Below, piece after piece: positions 45,101 to 56,337 of a DNA stretch of 64,000 nt (positions are counted from its first letter, which is position 1; each line of letters opens with the position of its first letter). The notes below the pieces were generated by a model, which was not told the origin of the DNA, ran no database searches, and worked only from the letters and a program-made list of their open reading frames with translations. The translations under genes were made by a program, and so were the position numbers. The stretch is from Acanthamoeba castellanii str. Neff (lineage: Eukaryota; Discosea; Longamoebia; Acanthamoebidae), in assembly GCF_000313135.1 (NCBI RefSeq), contig NW_004457554.1, forward strand, positions 273,945-337,944, read 5' to 3'.

Positions 45101-48100
45101 CTCATCGCACAGGATCTTCAACGCCTGCGACGAGAACTTGGCCCGGTTCAGCACCCCCGTGTAGCCCTCCCTGCCCACCACCACCACCCCGGGTGCGGAA
45201 CCACCACCGCCACCCACCCCACCAGACACGACCAACGACACGACCAACCAGACACGGCACGGCACGTGTGCGCCAGGGTGAGTGAGTGGAGTGGGTGGCC
45301 GCGAGGGGAAGGAGAGAGAGGAGAGACGGGGGGATGCAGGGTACCGTTTGATAAAGACTTTGGAGCCAGCAAGCTCGAGGAGGGTGCGGCAGAGAGCGGG
45401 GGAGTAGCCAAAGGCAAAGGCCATGGCCAGCATGCCTCCGTTGCTGGTACCCACCCAGAAGTTGACCTTTTCAAACAGGTCGGGAAACACCATCAACAGT
45501 CGACTCAGGAGGATGCAATTCATCAGCCCTGTCCACGCCCACGCCCACGCCCACGCCCACGCCCACGCCCACGCCCACGCCCACGCCCACGCCCACGCCC
45601 ACGCCCACGCCCACGCCGAGCTTTAGAAGAAGAATAACGCCATTGGGGGGGGGCACGAAAAGGAGAGGACGACTCCCGCGTGCGTGCACGGTGCTCGTGT
45701 GCGAGAGGAGAGGATTGGTGGGGGAGGGGGGGAGGGAGAACCTCGCATTCCACCGCCGTCGATCGACAGGATGCGGAACTTGCCGTCGGGCGACGAGGTA
45801 GGCGGACAAGAGGCGCCGCTCGCCTGCAGAATTACCCCAAATGGGGGGAGGAGGGGGGGATGGTGGAGGGGAGAGGGTGACAAATGGTGGCGGATTAGCA
45901 TGTGGAGGGAATCGCGTGCACATGCTCCACCTGATGGCGGCGGAGGCGGCGGCGGCGGCGGGCAGTGGTGGTGGCGAGTGGTGGCTGGTGGTGGCAATCT
46001 CTCTGGCAATGGGGGAGAGGAGGAAGGAGTGAGGGAGGGAGGGGGGACGAACGAGGAAGTCCTGCACTCGTTTCTCCACTCTCGCTCGTTCTGTATCCAC
46101 CCAGTCCTTGACCTTGTGCGTAAAGTCGAGCACTGCCGAACCAGTCCGAGCCATGCGGCGGCACCCACCCCCGGATCGTGTCAGTTGGAGGGGGGGGGAG
46201 GAACCGGACAAGGCGGCGGCGCAGCAGCAGCAGCAGCAGCAGGCCCCGACCAATTCTTCTAAAGTCTCTCACCCACCCACCCACCCACCCACCCACCCAC
46301 GTGCGCCAACGCATCCACCCCAAATAATAGAGAGAGAGAGATAGAGAGAGGCCAGTAAAGGGTGGGCGGGAGAGTAGGGTACTGTCATAGTCCTCTTTTT
46401 CGAGGATGGTCTGGTGTAGCTCGTTGGCCTGATAGTGCTTGATGACCCGGAGAATGAGCCGAAGCCACTTATCCCTGGACACAGCGCGAGCATCGGCGGA
46501 TGGATGGATGGATGGATGGATGGATGGATGGATGGATGGATGGATGGATGGATGGATGGATGGGGTCGGGATGGAGGACAACAGCACGCACACGCACCAC
46601 CGCACACAAGCGGACACGCACGTGGACGTCAGAAGGGGAGAGGACAGGCGAGAGACAGACAACGAAGTGGCCACCCACTCGGGTTTTGTCCACGTGGGGG
46701 TTGGGAGGGGGGGGGCAGGCAGCATGTTACCGGACATCTTGGCCGTCGGCCATGAGGTTGAGAATCTTCCCGGACCTGGCCTTCACACTAAACGAGAACC
46801 CATCGCGGGACCACACCTCGGCGCCGGCCAACGGAAAGATGCCCTGGGACCGGAAGGGCTACTTGGTGAGTGAGAAATAACTAGAAATAACTATCGATAA
46901 CCAGAAATATAAATATAAATATAGAATTATAAATATACACAACGTGTGTTGCAGCGACTGCCGTCAACACGAGAGGAGGAGGAGGAGGAGGAGAGGTAGT
47001 ATCCCCGCAGGGAGTAGCTGCGACCTACGCGGGATCGCGACCGCGGTGGAAGTGAGAATGGGGTGGAGAAAACCTTTTGGTCGCGGTGGTGTTGATGCAG
47101 CGTCTTGCCCTTGAGGGTGAAGTAGCGGTTTTTCCACGCGCGCGTACGCTTGTCGCGAACCATGAGCCACCCTTTGCGTTGCTAGTGCCGTTATGCACAC
47201 GATGGCGACCAGCAGTGTGCGTGCGCATGTGTGTGCATGTGTGTGCATGTGTGTGTGTGTGTGTGTGTGTGTGTTATAGCGACGATGGCCGCGGTTGGGT
47301 TGAGTTGGCAATCAGTCAGTAAGAGTGCGAGTTGGCTCTGTTTGGGAAAGGAGGAGGAGTGCAGTACTTCGCTTTCTGACCCGAGGGCGACGTTAACAAA
47401 CCAGTCCAGCCAGTTGTTCTTCTCCTCCTCCGATTCGGCAGCGAGGTAGAGCATCCGGTTGGCCATATCGTCCTTCACTCCGGCGGCCTGCCCTCCACAC
47501 ACACCCCGCACGCGATGGCACACGTGGGCACGAATGTGAATGGACGAGAGCGTCGTGATCTCCTCTGCCACAACGTGCCGCACGGCGTGCGAGCGAGTCC
47601 TCGGTGGTGGCTGGCGGTGGTGGCTGGCGGTGGCGGGAAGTGCGCACCTCGCGACCTTCGATGGGCTGGTCGAAGACGAGCGTGAGGAGATACCCGAACT
47701 TCTCGGTGCCCTCCAACTTGATCGGCAAGCGTGAGCTCTCGTGCTCCACTGCAAAGTCCTTGAGGTGGATGGCGTCCTAGAGATGGACAGATGGGGATGG
47801 ATGCATGCATGCATGGATCATAAATCAGTGAATGTAGGAGCAGGCCTGCCCCTGGCCATGCCTTCCGGTGCGTGCGCGCACGTGCACCGTGGCCGGAAGG
47901 AGCGCGGGACAAGGGGCGCATTACCTCCGCGATGACGTCGTAGTAGTGGATGCAGCCCCGCTTGAGGATGAAATAGCGATTGCGCCACGGCGTGCGGTTG
48001 GTGGTGCTGTGGAGGATGGTCTGCTTGGCCAGCCATCCTTCCACCAGCGGCTTCGAGTCATCAACGTTCAGCACCGCCTCGCCACTCTCCAGCTCGGCCC

Positions 48101-48520
48101 TTTCGCCCTCGCACTCCCCTGCAACACACGACACACAGATAAGAAGCAGCAGTGTGTGCAGGTAGGCAGCTCTACTTAGGGGGGCTAGCCCACCAGCCAC
48201 TACCAGCTGGCACAAATAACGTAATGTTGCCCCCTCCCCCTCCAGAAAGGAGGTCAAAAAGGGAGGGAGCATATGATGCACCTTCTATGTCGTCGCCCAT
48301 GCGCCCAGAGGCAAGTTCCACAATCTGCTCCCACTCGTGGTTGCCAGCTATGGTACCTGGTCCCGTGCTCCTGCCACCACCACCACCACCACCAAGAGCG
48401 TGGGCCATCGCTTGTGGGAAGAAAAGATTGAGGGGAGGCCGAGTACTTGTAGAAATAAGTTGCGGGAAGCTGGCGGACTGCTTCTGGTAGAGATTTCTTG
48501 ATGGACCCCCACCAATTCAT
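42181..48520 (-). CDS. Tandem-PH, patatin-like phospholipase with coiled-coil tail
   Basis: The probable start at 48520 is [19 protein letters not shown] domain 1 is split over exons at 48.1-47.3 kb: [28 protein letters not shown], then [22 protein letters not shown] domain 2 follows: [23 protein letters not shown] (47.16 kb), then [23 protein letters not shown] (46.8-46.4 kb). The patatin catalytic domain shows the oxyanion loop [13 protein letters not shown] (45.75 kb), nucleophile elbow VGTSNGG (GxSxG, 45.45 kb), and a dyad Asp in QHVDG (44.48 kb). [28 protein letters not shown] and [15 protein letters not shown] follow. A Ser/Gln/His insertion sits between the nucleophile and the dyad Asp. 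After the domain is a coiled coil of about 270 residues of Arg/Glu (43.4-42.6 kb), then a Pro/Ser/Ala tail ending LDDFFW. Lipid acyl hydrolase activity on PH-targeted membranes is predicted. The N-terminal exon joins are uncertain. Confidence 0.78.
45534..45618 (+). repeat. (CACGCC)n hexamer array in an intron
   Basis: About fourteen perfect CACGCC units in the intron between the DGGGMRG and GTSNGG exons of the patatin gene. Confidence 0.95.
46497..46563 (+). repeat. (GGAT)n microsatellite in an intron
   Basis: About seventeen GGAT/ATGG tetranucleotides inside the intron after the ADGQDVR exon of PH domain 2. Confidence 0.95.
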
Positions 48521-48752
48521 GTTGGTTGTCGTTGCTCAAGCACGGCGGCTTGACTCTTGCGCGTTGGTGCAGCGAGGGGTGGTACAAGAAGCAGGCGCCT
48601 GCTTCCTCTTTTTCTTTTTCTTTTTGTGTCCAAAAAGAAAACAAAACTCACAAACAAAAACACACCTTGCGCCACGTCACTGCAAAGAGGCCTTGACGGT
48701 TTCGGAGCGCGGGTGTGGAGGAATGTGGAATGCGAGCGTGTTGGTCTCAGGG

Positions 48753-49899
48753 TCAGGCCTTGAGGCCCAGCAGGCCCAGCCTGTCGAGGGAGATGTAGAG
48801 GACAACGGACAGGAAGAAGAACACGCCAAACAGCACCAGCAGCATGTCGGTGCACTCCCGCCTCTTCAGTTTCGCGAGCAGGCCGTGCGCTGTGCGTACT
48901 GACGTCCCATAGGCCCGATGGTGGTGCAATGTCGCGTTGAGCGTATCCGAAGATTCCCCTGCACAAGCCACGTACGTCCCACCACAGGACCACGAACTCT
49001 GTTGGTGAAACGACGACTACGCCGACGCCGGGAGGGCGGGAGGGAGGGGAGGGCTGGGTACGAAGAGAGTGGATGGTCTCGGAGCCACGCAGCACTTCGT
49101 CGTACATCTTCTGTCGTGTCCGCCGCAGGGTCGAGGTGATGCTCTCCTGCGCCTTGGCGGCATCCTCGGCCGCTCTGTGCAGCAGCAGCAGCAACAAACC
49201 CATGAGACCGCCGCTGATGAGCTGGCGAGTCCCTTTTGTTGATTGACAAAAGACGGAAGGGAAAGGGAAAGGGAAGCGGCAGCGCACTTGTCTTTTCGCC
49301 GCCGGAGAGCTGCTTCGCCACCCTCGAGGAGCGCTGCCCGATCGGCGGCATGCCGTTTCTCCCGTGCTGCGCTGCACGCCATGTTGGCACGTCGGAGGGC
49401 GACATGCAGGCTGGAGGTTCACCAGGCGGTGCACGCGGCAACCACCCAGTACGCAAGAACGGATTACGAGCACGACACACACGACACACACGACACACAC
49501 ACGACACATGCGCACATATGAGCGAACACAGGAGGAAGAAACACGAGCCAGATGGCGTACTTGTTGTACTCGGTTTGGTGGGCCCTCAGCCATTCGAGGA
49601 GCGCAGCTGTGTCCCGTTCACTGTCCTGGCCCACCGCCGCCTGCTCCAAACTCTGCATTGCTCGTGAGCGTCAGGTGCACAACCTGCCCGCGACGAACAT
49701 GTTTCAGAGGGAAGTGGGGGGGGGGTACTTTGAGACAGGCGTGGAGCTGCTTGAGTAGGGCTTTGGCGTCATGGTTCTGGCCGTTAATCTCCTGCAGGCT
49801 GGCCAGTGGCTCATTGTGTAGGTGTGTAATGTGCTCCTGGATCACGAACTCCAGGTTAACGATGGCGGCTTGTTCCTTTTCGAAACCCCTCCGCGCCAT
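48753..49899 (-). CDS. SEC20: Sec20 / BNIP1-type SNARE
   Basis: Exons from 49899: MARRGFEKEQAAIVNLEF, then DSERDTAALLEWLRAHQTEYN, then AALLEGGEAALRRRK. The conserved Sec20 domain follows: STLRRTRQKMYDEVLRGSETIH, SSDTLNATLHHH and LLAKLKRRECTDMLL, then the C-terminal membrane anchor VLFGVFFFLSVVLYISL, ending GLLGLKA at 48753. The TLRRTRQ...L-KRRE-TD-TM layout is diagnostic of Sec20, the ER SNARE that accepts COPI vesicles and pairs with Use1, Sec22 and Ufe1/syntaxin-18. It is a tail-anchored ER membrane protein; no C-terminal HDEL is present. The window also carries beta-COP of the same pathway. Confidence 0.85.
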
Positions 49900-50414
49900 A
49901 TCCAGCTATCTACTGCTGATGATGCGGGAATGGATGTCTTTTTTTTTTTTGTTTTTTATTGATTGAGTTTTTTGGGAGTTAACAAAAAAAGAAAAAGTTG
50001 CCACGTCACACGGTTCCGTAAAAGCTGACGTGGCTCTTCTTTTTTGCCGCCAAACAAGTTCCTCGATTTGCGGCCAGCGTTTTCTAATTTTTTTGTTTTC
50101 TAATTTTTAATATTTGGCGGGGAGGGAAAACACGTCGGTAATAAATAATGGCTCGTGGTGGGTGTGGTGATGTACAGCCGGCTGGTGGGACAGGCTCGAG
50201 GCGAGTGAGGGAAAGAGGAGGGGAGAGGGAGAGAGAGGAAGAGAGAAGAAAGGGAAGCCAGCCTGAGCACTGGGTGGGCCGCATGGGGGAGGGCAGGCTA
50301 TCGCCGGGGCATGCCGCCGAACCGCGTTTCGCGCGCCCGATTTCAGCCTGCCGCCTGTCTGCCAGCTCTGCTCCCTCCTTCCGTTGGGCGACTCCAACCG
50401 CGCATTGCTCGGGA
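49900..50414. other. Intergenic region, Sec20 upstream to Spg1 downstream
   Basis: An AT-rich stretch at about 49940-50115 with T and A runs (TTTTTTTTTTTGTTTTTTATTG), followed by GC-rich DNA with a GAGAGGGAGAGAGAGG tract. The T-rich part probably contains the Sec20 promoter. No convincing gene was seen. Confidence 0.45.
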
Positions 50415-51348
50415 CTAGTACTCGAGGATTGGCTCGCCCACCTTGGTAATGGGTTCTATCGTGCACTTGAGCTCAAACGCCTTGGCCAACACGATCTTGA
50501 ATATCTTCTGCACATTGATCGACGAGTGAGCCGAACAGAAGATGAGAGGCGCTTTCATGGCCTTGGCAAACTTGCGCGCCTGTTGGTGCCACACGCACAT
50601 GTGTGTGTGTGTGTGTGTGTTGTGTGTGTGATAGATGGAATGTCAGTCAGGTCGTCATCCTGGCCATTGACAGTGGAGCGCCCGGTGCACATTCCGCCAC
50701 CACCACCGCCCGGGTTCGCGAAGAGGGGATCGAACCTGCTTGGTGATCTCCTCCTGCTCCTCCTGTTCCTTTTGCGCGAACAGGTCGTACTTGGTGCCGA
50801 TGAGGAAGGGCCGGGCAGTCTTGGTGTGCTCGCGCACCTGGCGGAACCACTCCTTTACGGAGATGAGCGTCGACTTGCGTGTGAGATCAAACATGAACAG
50901 GATGGCCTCGGCATCTTCGCACACCAACGGCAGCATCGTGATGAACTCCCGGGAACCACCTGATGAGACCAAGGCCAAAAATAAATTAGAAGGCGCCGGG
51001 GGTCTTCTTCTTGAGAGAGGGAGAGTACCGAGATCCCAAATTGAAAAGCTGATCTCGTTCTTGCCGAGAGTGACAGTCTTTTCCATGAAGTTCACTCCCT
51101 GCCAGGCAACCGTTCGCATTCCACACATACAAATGTCAACATCATATAAGCACACAACCCCACAAGCTGCCTGGACATTCATTTGGGGGGGGGGTTACCA
51201 GGGTGCATATGTAGTCCTCATCGAATTTGTTTTCGACATACTTGACCATGAGAGAGGTCTTACCGACTTCACTGTCCCCTACCATGCCGACCTTGATGAC
51301 CACCTCATTCTTTCCATCCTTGCCCTTCCGCTTGTACTTGTCGGCCAT
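50415..51348 (-). CDS. spg1: Spg1/Tem1-type septum-promoting small GTPase
   Basis: Translation is near-collinear with fission-yeast Spg1. G1 is [19 protein letters not shown], followed by FDEDYI, then [25 protein letters not shown] (G3, DxxG). [23 protein letters not shown], then IGTKYDLF (G4, TKxD as in the family) and [21 protein letters not shown] follow, ending [12 protein letters not shown]. There are four or five exons. Basic residues at the N-terminus ([13 protein letters not shown]) replace a lipid anchor, and there is no C-terminal CaaX or Cys pair, as is usual for Spg1. In yeasts the GTPase starts the septation/mitotic-exit network. In Dictyostelium it belongs to a Cdc7-like (SepA) pathway, so a cytokinesis role is expected. 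Confidence 0.93.
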
Positions 51349-51898
51349 CTTGCACGTTGTGTTTGTTTGCTTCGGCTGGGGTAGGCTCGATCTTTTGGTT
51401 GTCGTCATTTTGGCCAAGGAGCGTCGACAAATTCTTCCTTTTTCTTGCATACTATTTACTTTGCATTTTTACGCCTACAAGTTTTCTTGACCGCCCAAGA
51501 ACCGCTCAAACAAGCTGGCATGCCATAGTGAGTAAATAAACGGGCCGGCAGCCGGTTCGCTGTCCGGCCCAAGAGCCCGGCTTGCAGTTCAGCGGCCGGT
51601 ACTTATGCGCGTACAATTTACAGTTATGTAATCACACAATTAGCAGACAATTTGTGTGGCGACACAAAAATGAAAGGTGGCGCCGAACTGGTGTGCGTCC
51701 CCAAAATGTGGGGGAGATTTAAAATAAATGCCGACATATCAAGAAAAGAATTTCCGAATCTGCCCGCACACCACTCTGCAAAATACCCAAGCACCCAAGA
51801 CACACAGCACCACAGCACCACAGCGCTGCCGCACCCTGGTGAGAAGAAGAAGAGAGAGAGAGAGCAAAGAAACAAAGGTAGAATAAAGGAATATAGAG
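51349..51898. other. Divergent intergenic region, Spg1 / inositol polyphosphate kinase
   Basis: Moderately AT-rich, with T-rich DNA next to Spg1 and a GAAGAAGAAGAGAGAGAGAGAG purine tract just before ATG 51899. CACAGCACCACAGCACCACAG is a short direct repeat near 51805. A 116-codon ORF crosses it but looks non-coding. It presumably holds both promoters; no clear TATA box. Confidence 0.45.
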
Positions 51899-53919
51899 AT
51901 GAACGAAACAAAGGTGTTGATGCTGCCCACGCCCCCTCATCACACAAGCAACGCAATGCGGAATCACAAGAGCGCGAGCTCTATAGGTGGGTCCAGCAGT
52001 AATCGCAGCCGTCTCCGCGCCAGTAACAGCAAGGAGACCAGCAACAACAGCAACCGAGCCTACCCCCTCAACTCGCTACCGCTACCGCCTCAACTCGCCG
52101 CAGAGTTGCAACAGCCCCCCTCCGACCACGATGAGTGCGAGCCGATGCTCCTCAGCTCCTCGTCGTCCTCTGTCGTCACCACCTCGGCGGCGGCGGCGGC
52201 GGGCAACGGCGCATACGAGGCGACGACCCTCTACTCGGACTACCCGCTCGACAAGGAGCAGCGCTGGCGGGAAGATCGGGAACGGCCGTCGGTACATATC
52301 GTGGGTCCGCTGCCCCACCAGTGCGCCGGACACGAGACCGTGTTTCGCACCACCGACGGCAAGATTTGCAAGCCGCTGGACGAGACCGAGTTCTGGTTCT
52401 ACAAGATCTGCCTCCGCGAGTTCCCGCGCTACAAGCCCTTCGTGCCGGCCTGGCACGGCTGCGTGCTCCTCTCCCGCAAAAAGCTCCTCCTCCTCATCAA
52501 CTCCCTCGCCGACGACGACGACGACGACTCTTCCTCCTCCTCGAGCGGCGACGACGAGCCCATGGAGCTTCAGGCAGGCGGCGGCGTCTTCGACCACCAC
52601 CACCACCACCACCACCTGGTCGACACCCTCCGCCCACCGGTGCCTCGCGTCGGCTCGCCCGCCTCCCCCGGCACTTGGAGCCTCCTGCTCTCCGAGGAGT
52701 TCCGCCTCAAGCTCGAACTCGATGACATGCCCTCGTCGGCCCCTTCCCGGAGTGGCCCACGCATCTATCGTACGCTCAACTCCCTCCCCACCACTCCCCA
52801 CCTCCTCTCCGCCAGCGTTCTTCTTGCATGCACCTCTCTTGGCTCTCTCACACACGACACGACACGACGCACACGACACAACCTCGCAATCTTGTATCGG
52901 TCATGTTGTAGCCTACATCGTTTTGGAAGACCTCACCGCGGGCTACGACTTCCCCTGCACTCTTGGTACCTTCCACTTCCATCTGTGTGCTTGCTTGGCC
53001 CAGCCGATCAGGGATGATGCATCGGCGCTGGACCACCACCAGCCACCAGCCACCACCTCATTTCTGACATCGCTGTTCTCTCTTCTCCGCATCACATCTG
53101 GCCAGACATCAAGATGGGCACGAAGGATCTGCACCACCAGATCAGCACCTCCACTACGCTGGGCCTTCGCATCATGGGGATGCAGGTGCGTAAAGTGCAC
53201 TTTTGCCCCCCCCCGCGCCTTTATCCGGCGGCACGTGCCGTCCAACAAAATCCGCAAACAATCGCCCGAATACGTGTGCTCATGAATGGATGGCCCTCTC
53301 CCCTTCCCTCCCCTTCCCTCCCCCGCAACAACAGGTGTATGAGCCGGCCGCGCACACCTATCGCCAATTCGACAAGATCCAGGGAAGGCAGCTGGTCAAC
53401 GAGACGGTGCCGTACCAGCTGGCACAGTTTGTCACGCAGACGATAGACGGCGTGCCGGTGCTACGGTGTGAAGTGCTTCGAGTGTTTATCGAGAAGCTCA
53501 AGGCCCTGCTGGCCGTCCTGCGTCAGGAGACCACCGTCCAGATCCAGAACAGCTCCATACTGCTCATCTACGAAGGTCGGGTGCGCCCCTCGGGCGCGAT
53601 GCTCCCAGCCAAGGCCGACGTGCGGATGATCGACTTCCAGCACGTCCAACTCTCCAGCCCCAACCCCGAACTGCGCTCCCCCACCGTGCTCTCCCCTCCT
53701 ACAACCCGCCGCAGGCGAGGCTCCGTCTCCTCTTCCTCCTCGTCCTCGTCAGCGGCATCGTCATCGTCCTCCTCCGGCGACGAAGACAGCATCGGCGACG
53801 ACTCCGAGGATGGGGTTGGCGGCTCTCGGCCCGAGTCCGACGCGGAGGGTCTCGTGTGGGGCTTCTCCAACCTCATCTCGCTCCTCGAGGCCGCTCTCTC
53901 TCGCGCCTCGTCCTCCTAA
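51899..53919 (+). CDS. Inositol polyphosphate kinase (IP6K family)
   Basis: Exon 1 (51899 to about 52771) encodes a Ser/Asn-rich N-terminus, then VGPLPHQCAGHETVFRT and ETEFWFYKICLREFPRYKPFVPAWHG, the usual start of the IPK fold. It also holds an acidic/Ser and poly-His insertion. Short exons complete the signature YIVLEDLTAGYDFPCTL|DIKMGTKDLH, the PxxxDxKxG catalytic motif. A later exon gives QLAQFVTQTIDG, RCEVLRVFIEKLKAL, IYEG, and DVRMIDFQHV (metal-binding ID-F). A Ser-rich insertion follows, then GLVWGFSNLISLLE. This order fits inositol hexakisphosphate kinases rather than IPMK. The enzyme makes 5-PP-InsP5 (InsP7) from InsP6. Low-complexity insertions are common in amoebal kinases. Confidence 0.88.
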
Positions 53920-54335
53920 CCCGCCGCCGCCGCCGCCGCCGCCACAGCAGTGGGGGTGTACATACTTACATACCTCTGCCTCCTCCTTGACCCCCGCTCT
54001 ACAAATCGTGTACTTCCCCGCCACCAACAAAGTTGGCCGTGGCCCCACTCCTGACAGACAGGCCGCGAACAGCTCATGATGCTGTTCCCCCCCTCCCTCC
54101 CTTTTTCCTTCCTTCTCAGTTGTTGCCGACACGTTCACTTGTTGCGTGCAGATCATGAACTGTTGGCGATTCGCCGCGTACCCCAACTGCGCCCTGTCGT
54201 TTGTCTTTTGGCGGAATTTCGACGCTACCACGGCCATTACTATTTATCACAGCTGCAGTCCTGCGGGACTGTACTCACACGTAACTACCACCTAGTGCCT
54301 ACTGCCTACCACTACCGCAGATCCCTACGATTGGA
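53920..54335. other. Intergenic region, IP6K to CBS gene
   Basis: Starts with a CCGCCG run just after the IP6K stop. No coding exon was recognised. The second half should contain the CBS-gene promoter; no TATA-like box stands out. Confidence 0.4.
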
Positions 54336-56165
54336 ATGGCGAGAGCAGGCACCTTTGTCGTTCAGACGTTGGAGGAGGAAACCGTGGTGGGCACGGGCTA
54401 CGCGGGCGTTCGCCCTCGCGACTACGCGGAGGGCGGGCGCACCTCCCTCGAGCGCTTCTTCAAGTCCGTCCCGCTCCTCTCCTTGGCCCGCCCACACCCC
54501 ACGGTCTTCGTGCTCCGCGTCACCGACACTCTCCCGCACGCCCTCGCCGTACGTGCATTAAATACATTTTTCCTCTTTTTCCTCTTTTCCCTTTTTCCCT
54601 TTTCGCCTTCGATCGAGGGGATCTCTGTCGCGACCACCTGCGCGCTCACGCACCCCCCCCCCAATAGGTCTTGGGCGAGCATGGGTTCCTCTCGACTCCC
54701 GTCTTGAACCAGGCAAACGCAACGGTGCGTGTCGTTCGCTCCCCCCCCCGGCACCCAGATCTCTTGAACACGGCCACCAGCCACCGCCAGCCACCACCAC
54801 CACAGCAGCAGCTGATGATGCGGATGATCGGTCGTGGCAGGTGGGCATGGTGAGCGTCAATGATTTGGCGTCGGCCCTGGTCGTCATGGCAGACGTAGTG
54901 GCCACGGAGGCCACCGGGCCAGGTACGGCTGGCCCAGGAGAAGGAGAGGCAGGCACGATTGAGGGACTGACAGGTTCCCCTCAGATGGCGACGCGGCGGT
55001 GCAGCAGCGGCTGCGGGAGATGTGGGCGGCGCACACGGTGGGCCAGGTCTTGGACATCTCCGGCCGCTCGCCATTCGTCCCACTTCCCCACACCGCATCC
55101 GTCTGGTCCGTGGGCACAACCTCCCTCCCGCGGCCGCGAACAAGTGGTTTGCTGGTGGCTGGTGGCTGGTGGCTGGTGGTGTACAGACCAGGGCCTGTAT
55201 TGACCATTGCCTGCCTCGTGGTGGGTGGGTGGGTGGGTGGGATATCGATATCCCAGGGATGCGTTGGAGAGGCTGGGCCGGGACGGGGCGCATAGCGTGG
55301 TGGTGATGAAGGAGGACGGGTCGGGTCCGGAGGCCCTCTACTCGCAGGCAGCAGTGCTGGCCTACCTGTTCCATCACCTGCCCCACTTCCGCGTGATTGC
55401 GCGCAAGATGGTGCAGCAGGTGGGCAACTTCTCGCAGCAGGTGGGCGCACACAAGCCACTGCACGTCGCCGAAGATGCCCCGCTCCTCGAGGCCTTCCGC
55501 CTCTTACGCGATCAGGTATGGACCCCCCCCCACCACCACCACCCCCACTCGGTTTCCTCACTCGGCCGGAACCCCAACTCCACCACCTGCTGATGTGGCC
55601 CGCCCTGATTGGCGTTGACGTTGGCGTTGGCAGGCGGTGACGGGGGTGATGGTGCTGAGCCACGGGCGAAAGCTTATTGGAGTGATCAGCGCCACGGACG
55701 TGCGTATGCTGGGCGCTCACATGGAGCGTGGTGATCGCCTCTTCTCCTCCGCCGGGGCCTTCGTGCACAAGGTGCAGAAGCAGAATCCGCTGGTGCGCAC
55801 CTCCATCCTTTCTCTCTCTTTCTCTCGGGAGCAAGCCACTGACCTCTCTGCCTGGCGGCATGTGTGCGTGCGTGCGTGCGTGCGTGCGGCAGCTGTTGAG
55901 CAAGGTCGTCAGCTGCACCCCCGTGGACACGGTGGGCATGGTCATGGAAAAGATGCTCGACAACGCCGTGCACCGAGTTTTTGTCGTGCGCACGCACCAC
56001 GGTATCGCCACCCGCGCTTTGCGATCTCTCTGCCTCTGCGCTGCGTTTGGTGTGGCGATTCTCGTCTCTGACCATCCCTCCCGCAATATAGGCATGGAGG
56101 AGGAAGTGCCCCTTGACGTGTTGGCCATGCGCGACATCCTCCTCCTGTTTCAGCCCGAGGCCTGA
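54336..56165 (+). CDS. CBS-domain protein, AMPK-gamma-like
   Basis: About eight exons. The N-terminus reads TLEEETVVGTGYAGVRPRD and LERFFKSVPL. CBS-type repeats are recognisable: TLPHALAVLGEHGFLSTPVLN and VGMVSVNDLASALVVM (CBS1), then DALERLGRDGAHSVVVMKED and YSQAAVLAYLFHHL (CBS2). APLLEAFRLLRDQAVTGVMVL with GRKLIGVISATDVRML is CBS3, and TPVDTVGMVMEKMLDNAVHRVFVV with DVLAMRDILLLF is CBS4. Four CBS motifs forming two Bateman modules fit an adenine-nucleotide sensor such as AMPK gamma/SNF4 or plant KIN-gamma relatives. The short spacer and weak similarity mean it could instead be a CBSX-type regulator. Ends at TGA 56163-56165, 172 bp from the convergent stop of the Schlafen-NLR gene. Confidence 0.72.
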
Positions 56166-56337
56166 GTCACACCACTCCAGCACCACCACCACCACCACCA
56201 GCGGCACCACCAGCACCAGCACCACGATATACATTCATCCATTCATGCTTGCCCCTCTCTACACCTTTCCTCCTCCGCCTCCTCCTTTTGCCCCAACGGG
56301 AGGTTCTAGGGAGGACCCGCCGCCGCCGCCGCCTTCA

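Noticed and set aside
51652..52002. 116-codon ORF MCGDTKMKGG... upstream of the IP6K gene
   Set aside because: It overlaps the IP6K start in another frame, has no domain, and runs through a purine tract typical of a leader.
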